Origin: Gordionus sp. m RMFG-2023
Taxonomy: Eukaryota; Nematomorpha; Gordioida; Chordodea; Parachordodidae
Reading direction: 5' to 3'
Assembly: GCF_954871325.1 (NCBI RefSeq)
Contig: NC_088775.1
Span: 42,943,561 to 43,007,560, forward strand
DNA length: 64,000 nucleotides
Shown here one piece after another: positions 23,801 through 35,800 of this stretch. The position numbers and the translations under genes are program-made. Position 1 is the stretch's first letter. The number at the start of each line of letters is the position of its first letter. The notes beneath the pieces were generated by a model, which saw only the letters and a list, made by a program, of their open reading frames with translations, ran no database searches and was not told where the DNA came from.

Positions 23801-26800
23801 TATCAAGAAAAAAACTTAGAGAGGAAACCACAAAAGATACAATTTTAAGAAAAGTAAAAATATTAATAAATGGTACAAATATACAAAATCAAGCACCAGA
23901 ATTACAAGCTTTTAGAACAAGAATAGATGAAATAGAAAATGATGACGGTATTCATGTAATGACAGATTAATCATTCCGTACTTCAAAGAAGAGTTTTACA
24001 TATATTGCATACGGGACATCCGGGTATTACATCAATGAAATCCATTACGAGACATTATATATGATGGGAACAATTAGATAAAGAGTCGAAAAACTAGTAA
24101 ATTGTTCTTCACTTAAAAAAAACGATTGGTAGAATAAAAAAGAAATATTGTTATTGATCATTTAATTAGATTTTTCTTTAGCTTGTTTTTGAACAAAAAT
24201 TTTAAATTTCCTTAACCCGCCCGCCCATTGTTTAAATTTCTTAACCAACCCATCCATAATTTCAAAATTTTTTTGCCCGCCCACTTAGATAGGCGGGCGG
24301 GCCGAAACCCTCCCAATGCAGACCTCTAATGTCAACAGTACTTATTTTTTCAGATGAATATGATTTAATTCTGCCCTGGCCACATGAACATTTTTTACAC
24401 AAATAAAGAAGTGCACTATGTTTATACATTTTAAATGTTCATTGCCCTAATTTAAATTTCTACCTTGATGTCCAGCAGCTAAAATCTAAACATGATAGTA
24501 AAAATATGATTTCAGATTAAATTCTGATAAAGACAGAAATAAATTTGATTAGTATCTGAATGAAGATCCTTGTGTAAAGATGAAAAATATTTTTAATAAA
24601 TATACCCAAATAAAATTTATATTTATTAAATATAACTATGGTTATTACATTGTTTCCAAAAATTTAACATCTGCTAATTGGCTCCAGAACAGTGCTAATT
24701 ATTTTACCCTTTAAGTCATTATTTATAATTTAATTAATAATTTTTGTTTATCTAAAGACCATCTAACTTGACTAATATGTTAGAAAGAACTCTACATTAA
24801 ATTTATCTAATAAAGAATATATTTTAGACATAAATTTCAAATTTAATTTTTTTTTATCTACCATTCATTTTTTTAAAACCCTCAATCCTTATAATACATT
24901 ATTTTCTGAATGAAGTCAACATCAAATTACATTGCCAGACGTTATGGGGTTCGAGCTGGTATGGCTGGATTCATAGGCAAGAAACTTTGCCCTGATCTCC
25001 AATTTATTCATTACAATATTCACAAGTATAAGCAAGCATCTAAAATGTTCCAACAGATTTTAAGCCTTTATGATTCCAAGTTTAGCTCGGGGGGATTAGA
25101 CGAGGCCTACCTAAATTTGACGCCTTACCTAAATGAAAAACGCACCTTCTTAACTCTAGAAGAAAGAACTTTCATCTTTACACGCATATGCCAATGCTTT
25201 TGTCACAATGCTTCACAAAAGGTATCCCTCACCGATCTCCCATCCACTTCCAATTATGAATCGGGTAAACATATCCCCAAATGCACATCTTTTTAACTTA
25301 TGCACCATATACTTTGTTACCAAGATCCAGAAAGTTATGTAGATACTATTTTTTTTAAATATCATAGATGCCACTATATCAGCGACCCCTCAAAATTCGG
25401 CCTTTTTAACTTGCTGCTGTAGGCGAACTACCGAATATGCGGAAATGCACAAAAATGGTTACGAAATTCCTGGTTGCATTATGGCCGATCAGAAATATAA
25501 AAGTACTAAATTATTAAACGGATAAAATTATTTATATCTTTTGTTAAATAAGATATTGTATATATAGCAGATTTCTATCTCAAAGATAATAGTAGTGGTT
25601 GCAAGTTTCTTATTTAATAGCTAAGTTCGGTGAATGAGTTTATGAATTTCATTTAGGTATGACTTATGTTTAAATCACATTCTGAAATTTAAATCAAATT
25701 TAATAATATAATATAAAAATATGAACTAGGGGAAAATAGCTCTCTAGACAAAGTTATTATCAAACATGCAGTCATTTTATTAAATTAAACATCGGTTTTC
25801 CTATGAAATTTTTGAAGAAACCATTGTAAAACTAGGAATAAAAATATTTTATTGTGTTATCAATATTTAATATTTGCACATTTGTAAAAATTTTGATACA
25901 TTCTAAGTATATCATAGAAAATACATTTTACTGTTAAGAATATTCGATTATTTAAAATTAATATTTTTTATAAACTAGCATTATATTTATAGAATGCTTC
26001 TAAATTAATCATAATCAACAAAATATTTAATCAATATTATATAAACTGGGCAAAATAGTTATAGAGATTTTTATATTCCCCTAAATTTTAACAATATTAA
26101 AATAATTTTGAAGTTTATACAAATTTCACGAACACATCATAAAATCATTTATAATAATAAAAATTAGCAATTAATACTATCAAGATTTTTACATAAAAAA
26201 ATTGTTAAATTAGATTTAATCATGCCAATCCTACTCCTTATCTATTGGATAATAATATATTTAAAAATAAAATTCAAATATACCACCTTTTGAGTTACAA
26301 TTAAACTTATTTTTTTAGAAAGTAGATATTTAGGGTTGACAGATTAAATTACAAATTATAAGTGTAACTATTAATTCCATTTTTTAAAATAAGTTTAATT
26401 AAAATAATCAAACATTTTAAAATTAATAAAATTTACTCCGAATCAGGATATATTGAATTAATATTATTATAAATGGGTAGATGCATTAAATATTGATAAA
26501 ATATTTTTTAGTCAAATGTAGAATTAAATGATTACATGATCGATTAATAAATTTACTCCAGAAAGTATTTTCCTTTGGGCCATATTGCTCATAATTATTT
26601 TTATTATTAATATAATTAAATTAAAAAAATTCCAATTTAATCAAATATATCGTTTTTTTGGATTTTTATAAAAAAAAATTATAATCTTTGCCAACTCTAT
26701 AGACATTCAAAACAAATCACAATCTATAAAGATGACATTTGATGTAACGATTCAAGACACCATTAAGGAGATTAGGACACGGATTTATGAAGCAATCGGA

Positions 26801-29800
26801 ATTACCTGTAGTGCAGGTTTATTGACAATTTATCCTAAGCCTAACTAACAATTTCAAGGTTAATAATAATAAATAATAGAATATTGTATTAGCTTTAATA
26901 CTTTTTGCATTTATACTAAATACTACCCCACTTCATATATATTAAGGTGACTGGACAGAATACTCTCCCAGACATAATATCCAGGACATTAAATATAATT
27001 ATAAAAAATAAAATTTGTAATTAATAAGAATTGGTAGCCTTTGAATTTTAAATAGAAATTTTTATATTTATTAAAATTTTATAAAGATTAAACTATAAAA
27101 TGATATAATTTTTTGGGTTACATGTCAATACCGCGAAAATTTTAGCGCGAAATGTATTAGCGCGAATGCATTATCGCGAATATCGATTACCGCGAAAAGA
27201 TATTATAGCGAATGCATTACAGCGAATGCATTATCGCGAATATAATATAGCGTATGCATTATAGCGAATATAATACAGCAAAAATATTATAGCGAATGTA
27301 TTAGCGCGAATGTAATACCGCGAATGAATTATCGCGAATACATTATAGCGAATGCATTATAGCGAATCCATTATAGCGAATGCATTATAGCGAATAAATT
27401 ATCGCAAATGCATTATAGCGAATGCATTTTAGCGAGTGCATTATATCTAATGCATTATAACGAATGCATTATAGCGAATGCATTATCATATCGCGAATGG
27501 AGTTTCATGAAAGTTACAATTTTATATTTATCGACTTTTCGACTGACTTAGTTGAATCTGAAAATTAAGTTAAAATGGGGATTGGCTCTAAAAACATTTT
27601 TTTATTGAAATTAAGGCTAAGGCTTTTCTTTTTTTTTTTTTGACTTAAAATATATAAAAAAGATTCTAAGTAATAAAATAGATTTCTCTTTTTCATCTAA
27701 TCATTTTAAATATTAAACATCATGTTTTTTCTTTTTAATTTATTGAAAACTTGTAAGGGAGAACGGGGTAATGGCGAACCCTAATGGCAAACCTTAAGAA
27801 AATTATAAGTACTTTATCATTTTTAATAAAAAAATATCTCATTTTGTTCAGCTCTATTAGTTTTATGATATGTTTAAATTTCAAAAATACATCTCTAATA
27901 ATTTTTTCAAAATATCATTTTTCCTGGAATTTTTTTTGGTAACCGAGTGAACCCTACCCAGGGACGAACAAGCCCTTGGTCAAGGCTATTATAAACTCTG
28001 CTTAATTTTCCATATATAAAAGTTATATATTTTTTTATTAGGATATATTTAATGATTTAAAACATAAAAGTGTTATATAAAATCATTTAAAACATTCACA
28101 ATCTTTGCAAATAAAAAAACAATAAAATTGCAAAGCCATGTAACTAATAACTGACATTGAAAGCAGTCTTGATTGTTATGCTTGATATAATTTATTTGTA
28201 TACCAAACAATTATTTATCATATAATAACCTTTTTTCGATTTTTTTTCTTTTAGTTGGTCTCTCCTTGGCTTTTTTTGCATGTCAAATTTTTTAAAAATA
28301 GCAAAAAAAAAAGGTTCGACCTAACCCCATAAAAATAGCCCCAGTAGCACCACTTTGATTAAGATCATATTTTGAAGTATTTATATTATCAATTTTGTTC
28401 GGGTAAATTGTTATTCTATAAAATAGGATTTTTTTCTTTTATATAAGATAATTTTTGTGTGGTAAAATTGTATATTAATCTTTATTTTTAAAAAATAGTA
28501 AAAGTGTAAAAAGTTACTTTTGAAGGTACGAATGATATAAAGCATTATAAAAATTCTTCAAGCGGTCCGATAGAAATAAAAATTATAGCCGCATATGCAA
28601 TATATAAGTATATAGTTTTGGTAAAAAATTATCTCTTAGAGTTTAATACTCTAGAAAATAAAGCCACTCTCACTATAACCCTGGGTTCATTATAACACCG
28701 GTCTCCCCTAATTATGGGCATCAGAAATTTTTTAGCTTTAGCTGATAACATAAAAGAATATCCAAAGTTCTTTCCAAAAGTGTCTTACTTTGTGGAACAA
28801 ACAAAAAATGTCTACCAATATGTAGGTATCTGATAAATTCTAGTGGAATTCGTATTACGAATCTATGGTTTTGCTTGATAAAATCTTAGTTGAAAAACAA
28901 AAGGAGCTTGATGAGTTATATGATAACCATGGGGTTAGCTTGGTGAACTGGATTAATATTCCACTTTTTCCTAGAGAATTCAGGAATTAAACTTGATTCC
29001 AATTTTTCTTCTCATGTCAAAATTTTATCATTATCAGATCTTTGATAAAATACATAATTTAGAAAATTATCGTATGTTTATATTGTTAGTGGTATTTAAT
29101 AATGAGATTTGTTTAATAATGCCAAAATATTTTATGTTATAGTTTATGAATTTGAAGAAATCTTTAAAAATATATATGTCCGACTACATTTTTTTATCTT
29201 AATTTTCTAAAAGCCACTTTATAAAATTTAAAATATTTTGTTTTTATGTTAGTTTATGAATTAAAGGAAATCTTTAAAAATATATATGTACGACTACATT
29301 TTTTTTATCTTAATTTTCTAAAAACCACTTTATAAAATTATATATTTTGAGAATATTAAGACAGGAGATTTCATAAAAAACGAATGACACATTTCGGAGT
29401 TAATAAGATTTCAAAACGCGACGTTTTTTAGCCGCCCGGTAAATAATCAAAATTTTTGATCTCATTATCAACTTTCTTCCAATAGTAGGAATAGGGCTAG
29501 TAGTCGTTTTTGTCTATATCATCATAAGCTTGACAATTTATAATTGAATTTATTAAATACCATGAGATAGATTAACAAACACTTAACTTAAGTTATACAT
29601 TAATTAATATTTTATATTTTAAGTTTGATTCTAGTATACTTTTATTAATATTTATTTTTTACAGTACAGACAAAATTGAATTTAACATATTTCAATGTCA
29701 TAATTAGTAATAAAATAAATAATATAAATGTCATAAATTAATATACCTGTGTTCTTCTGCATTTTTTAGCTCTGATTATTTAAAGCCCTGCCCTAGATTT

Positions 29801-32800
29801 TTAAATTTCGTTATTTTGAATATTTTCTCTGTATTTTAAATTGTTTTATACGGAATTTAAGATAAGTAAATAATATTAAAGCATAATTAAAATGTTTTTC
29901 ACTATAATATTAAACGGCATAAAAATATGGATTTGTGGCCTTCTGTCTCTCTTAAAGTTGAAATTGTTTTAAACCGTATCATGAATAATAAACCAATTTG
30001 CACAGTGAGATTTAGAAATAATTAAATAGACAGAATATGAAATTAAAAAATCTTCTTTTCCCATTTCAGAAAGTCTCATAATCATTATGTTTAAAAATAT
30101 TTATTGTAGGCATTCCCTTTCAGGCAGAATAATATGATTTGAAAATAACTTACAAAATATTAAATTTGAACTAAATTCACATATCATCTCTATTGAAACC
30201 ACCAAAATATATAATTAAATATATTTTTTATCATTTTAAGATTTATATTTGAAACAGGAGTTGGCATTTATTATTTTTAAATTTAACAATGTTTAAATTT
30301 AAAAAAGATAAGATTTTATGTTTTAAAGCTATAAAATTAATAATTTTGACGATTACAAAAGATTTAATAAGATAGAGGTCCTAATCCAATGTTCCCCTTC
30401 ATCTAATCTTATTTAGAAATTTTTAAAAATTATCAACATATTTTTTTAGAGCTGGAAAGGGTTAATCATATCTCAGTAACTAGGGGCTAGTAGAATTAGG
30501 TCGAATTAATTATATTATGCTTAAAAATATGATATAATAAGTATTCATTGGCTATTATAGCTTTAAATACTATTTTTTTCCCTTTAACTTTCACCTTTTC
30601 TGGTGGTTGATAATCAAAAGAAATAGAAAAAAAATTAAAAAATTCATTAAAACTTAAACATTTTTTAAAATATAATATCACATTTTGAAATTTTTTATGA
30701 ATTATTTATATACAAATGGTGTATTATTGATAATAACAATTATCCTATAGGAGACTTAATAAACCAATATAATCTACAAGCCTGGGGTTTGGGGCTTGTT
30801 GGGGCAAAAATTAACTTTTACTAGAATCAATCTTAAAATATAAAATATTAATTAATAGGGTCTTTTGTAAAAAACGACTTAATCTAATTGTTAAAAAAAT
30901 TGAGTATACCAAATTCCACATATTTTTTAATAAAATACAAATTTCATAAATAACAAGTGATGTGTTTTAGAGGTAAATAATTTTAAAACGCTACTTTAAA
31001 TAAATATAGACAATTAAGCTGGTTCTCTGGTTTTTAGGAACTTAATAAATGGGTTAAATATAATTTTGTCAAATATAAATCACTATTGCATTGTGATAAT
31101 GTTAGTTGTAATGCATTCGCTATGATGCATTCGCGATAATGCATTCGCTGTAATGTATTCGCTCTAATACATTCGCGATAATATATTTGCTGTAATGCAT
31201 TCGCTATAATGTTTTCGCGGTAATGCATTCGATATAATGCATTCGCGCTAATATATTCGCTATAATACATTCGCGGTATTACATTCGCTGTAATGCATTC
31301 GCTATAATGTTTTTGCGGTAATGCATTCGCTATAATACATTCGCTATGATGCATTCGCGATAATGTATTCGCGGTATTACATTCGCTGTAATGCATTCGC
31401 TATAATATTTTCGCGGTAATGCATTCGCTATAATGCATTCGCGCAAATATATTCGCTATGATACATTCGCTATAATGCATTCGCGGGCATTCGCTATAAT
31501 ATCTTTTTGCTGTAATCGACATTCGCGATAATACATTTCGCGGTAAAAGTTTCGCGGTATTGACGTGATACGAATTTTTTGTTATTAATCAATATGAAAT
31601 TAGTATTATATATTATTTTCAAATATTAAATTAAAAAATTGTTCATAACTTTCGTCTAAAATTTTTATGATTATTAATTTACGTCCTTATTTATTATTTA
31701 CTTTTATTCGTAATTCTACCAGACATTGAATTTATTATATGTACAATTCCCGATTAATTTAATTATATACATCTTAAATTCTGTTAGAGGATTCATCCTA
31801 CTATGATATTCCGTGAAATTTTAATTAAATAAAATCAGGGCTCTATGCGATCATTCTACAACATTATCAGATATCCATTTTTAGTCGAATTCTCCATATG
31901 AAATGGTGCCCTGGAATTCTGGAGGGGGAATTTAATTCATAGGTGTTTTGGGGTGCAGACCCGCTTTCGTTATTTGAACCGATTTGTTGTACAATGGGCA
32001 ATATGTAGGATTGGCATGGTCGTTGGGTAATGCCAAATTGTTTTTTTAATTTTCGTTTATTTAGGATGTGTGTATAATTCAAGTCATATTTAAATCTCGT
32101 TTTTAAAATTCTTTGCTGATAAGAATGTCTAAAATGTCCTTGATTAAAATTATATAAGCGAAATATTACAAAAATTTAATAATAAAATAATAATTTATAA
32201 AAACGAATATTTTGTTTTAGAAATTCTTCTTTTAAAAATTATTTAATGGACCTTTACTCGTTCTATCCAATTTCGGACTAATACTAATGGGATGACATGA
32301 TATACTTTTATATGAAGCAGGGTAGTTTATAAATTTTAATATGTTGAATTCCACTTCAAACCAACTGAATATCCAACCCGACCACCTTCGACTTATTTAA
32401 AAAATTTATATGACGTTTATATGTATTTTCACTAATTAAAATATAAAGTTATAATTTTGAACCCAGCTTATTCCCAGAGGTATGACGAACTTTAAAAACG
32501 CTAAATACAAAATACCTTCCATTTAATTTTAAATATTTCAAACTAATTTGGCTAAAATCACGATTTAATTTATTATATAGCTCTGTAATAATCCTATTGT
32601 ATGATTTAAAATTTAATATAGTGAAAATTAGCCTAATTCCAAAAACCGGAAATAGACATAAAAAGTTTTTTTCAAATTTTTTTTATAGCTAGACATTATG
32701 CCACCTTGTAATTTTCCAAAATACTAGACTGGGACGATCACAAAAGTTATTACACTTTGGTCATATGGCTAAAATCCTATATATGTAGTAATTTTTTTAA

Positions 32801-35800
32801 ATTTATTTAATATAAATAGAAGGTTCTAAATTTAGTAATTTTTTGTATAAATAAATAAGAGGGGGGATAATGAAGCGTATTTAACACTTAGGTTTAGCTA
32901 TCTTATTTTACAAAAAAAAATTCTAACATATTACTCTATTTATTTAGCTAATCATATATATAACAATCATTGTAAAATTTTTATTATAAAAAGTATTTTT
33001 AATAATTATTATAATGTGCTAAATTAAATTAAAGAATTTGAGTATAATTTGACTTTTATTTTTTGTCTAATGGAAATAAAGCATGAAATTTTTATGTTCC
33101 GGGAATTTGTTTTGCTTTCAAAGTGTTCAAAACTTAAATATTCAACATTGAAATATAATTAATTCATAATTAAATAAATCCATAAGGATAACTAACAAAA
33201 TTTGTGATTATTATTTGAATCCCGATTTTTAAATTTAAATCGCGATTTAAACCAAATACTAATATTTTTATTAGAGAAGTTACAGATTTAGATTTAAAAA
33301 TATCCATCATAATTTTATTTTACCTTTATCTTATTTTTGTAAGTAAAAAGTTAATATGCCTTAGGAGAGAAAAATATATATTGATCAGATGAAAATCTTA
33401 CTTTCAATTAAAAATTCGATATGTAAAAACTGTTTTTAAAAAATTTAACTAATCGATATCAATGCGTCGGAAAGAAAATCATTCATCTTCTAAAATGAAT
33501 ACTATTATGAATATTTTCAAATAAAACTGTTAAACCAAATTTATAATTTCATTTTTTTTTGACTAATAAATAATGGTGGTTTTATAATTTTTAATTTTAG
33601 CTACTATCATTTCACAATTGAGTGTCCTGATGCATTATTAAAATTTAAAATATTCGTTAATACCCTTAATTTAAAATAATCATATTATTAATTTTGTAGT
33701 AATTGTTAGGTATGTCCCATAATTACTCTCCCCTTTTCTGCTGATAGAGGCTAATTCTTCAATTATATAATGATAAATATGGTTTAATTAATCTTTTTTT
33801 CTGAAGATCAATTTACACATATCAAATAAGCAATTAATCATTTTTAAAATGTTTGGTTATACCAGAATCTTTTTTTAGAAGGAGGGTTCACAGCCGTTAA
33901 ACTATTAAATAATTTTTCACTACATTGAGATTAGAATTATACAATTAACAATTATGTCTAAAATTGAAACAATGAAATATAAATAAATCAAATGTTTTTT
34001 ATCAAATTAATAATGAGTGGTATTTTTCATATAAAAATTGTTTAATTCTAAAATAATTGAAGCCTTTGTCTTTTCTTATAGTATTTTTGTTGTATGTTTG
34101 TCTAAGTGGGCAGGCGATTTGGTAATGTCCAGGGTTACCACACTTGTAACAAGTGGGATTATTATTACGTTGCATATTCTGGTGTTGTAGGTATTGTGTA
34201 TTGTTATACCTTTCGGTTATATGGTTAAGGCTATTGTGAGTTTGGTTCCATGAATTGTTTTGGCTCAGAGATTCCGTTATCTCCCAAGTTTGGGCTATTT
34301 TTAACTTTCCCTTAAATGTTAAATCATCCGACGTAATTACTCGGCAATTCCAAATGATTGAATTCCGGCTCCGAATTGGGATGACATGAATAGATCCCAG
34401 CTGGGGCCTAGGTTGCATTGTGTGGCTAACGAAATCAAAGCTTTATCATATTCGGCTATGGTTTCTCCATCCTGTTGTATACGATGGCGAAGTTTATCAA
34501 TTGCTACTCCTTGGTTACCATTATTGTTGCCTAGAATAACCTTGATATCTTGCATTGATAGCTCCGTCATGGATTTTGGTGCATAGGCCAATTTTATTTT
34601 TGTATACAAACAGTAACCAGAAACCAGTTTTCGAGATGAAATCAAAACAGGCTCGATAGGAGGCCACTAACCAATACCTTGAACGGTTTATGCTCATCAA
34701 CCGTAACCAGACTGATGAAAATCTTTTAGCAGTATTCTTATCTTCTTATGGTCACTGTTTGTATACTAAAATAAAATTGGCCTATGCACCAAAATCTATG
34801 ACGGAGCTATCAATGCAAGATATCAAGGTTATTCTAGGCAACAATAATGGTAACCAAAAACTAGCAATTGATAAATTTCGCCATCGTATAAAACAAGATG
34901 GGGAAACCATTACCGAATATGAAAATGCCTTGATTACGTTAGCCACACAATGCAACCTAGGCCCAGCTGGGATCTATTCATGTCATCCTAGTTCGGAGCC
35001 AGAATTCAATCATCTGGAATTGCCGAGTAATTACGTCGGATGATTTAACGTTTAAGGGAAAGTTAAAAATAGCCCAAACTTGGGAGATAGCGGAATCTCT
35101 GAGCCAAAACAATTCATGGAACCAAACTCACAATGGCCTTAACCATATAACCGAAAGGTATAACAATACGCAATACCTACAACACCGGAATATGCAACGT
35201 AATAATAATACCACTTGTTACAATTGTGGTAACCGTGGACATTACCAAATCGCTTGCCCACTTAGACAAACATATAACAGTTTCCCTGCAACATCCTACC
35301 AATCTACTCTCCTGATCCAAGGGCAAACCGTAGCGACTCCAAACGAGCATACTCAAAAATCTACGAGAGGGAACTCGCAAGACCATTGGAAACCTTCCCC
35401 TGGATAGCAGGATTTAAGCGGGGAGGAGAATAGAAGTCCAACAAAACACCGTTTTTTTATCCCATTATAACCCCCTTTTTCCCCCTTTGTTTTTTTATAT
35501 ACTTTACCTTTTTTTTATATACCTTCTTCCCCACCCTCCCCGAGTTTTTTATCTTAGTAGGATTAAAATCCGCCCTGACATTTGTTAGATGTTTTTATGT
35601 GTCTAAGTAAATGAACTTAGGATAAACACCGCTCTAATTCAGCTGTACGGCATATGCCGTTATTATTATTTTATTTTTTTGGTTATTGATTATGTGCTTA
35701 ATTAAATTAACTTAGGATTAAAATTCGCCCTGACACCGTTTATTTTGTTAGATGTTTTTGTATGCCTAAGGTAGTGAACTTAGTACTGAACACCACACTA

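Larger units (their letters stand above)
22648..24328 (-). mobile_element. hAT-type element in POLK intron 3 with 8-bp target duplication
   Basis: Terminal inverted repeats TAGAGGTCTGCATTGGG and CCCAATGCAGACCTCTA, flanked on both sides by ATGTCAAC (22640-22647 and 24329-24336). The 8-bp duplication and TAGAGGTCTGCA-type end are typical of the hAT superfamily. Subterminal CCCGCCCGCCCATT-type repeats lie inside both ends. The minus strand at about 23215-23040 encodes the transposase C-terminus ([20 protein letters not shown]). Most of the transposase is missing, and a Gypsy pol piece fills the middle. It is therefore a non-autonomous, composite copy of 1,681 bp. Confidence 0.85.
27121..31567. 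mobile_element. Element with long inverted ends made of GCGAA-type tandem repeats
   Basis: The left end starts CATGTCAATACCGCGAAA and the right end is its near reverse complement. The ends continue as arrays of a roughly 15-bp unit (GCGAATGCATTATA and variants): about 27130-27500 on the left, 31086-31560 on the right in opposite orientation. Beyond the shared unit, the first 100 bp align in register between the ends (for example GATTAC, GCGAAAAGATATTATAGCGA), so they are true terminal inverted repeats. No transposase was recognised between them; the interior carries a TA-flanked element and a local duplication. No clear target duplication, so the superfamily is unknown. Confidence 0.65.

Noticed and set aside
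31034-31396. 120-codon open frame with repeated MHYSEC / ECITAN
   Set aside because: Translated GCGAATGCATTA repeat.
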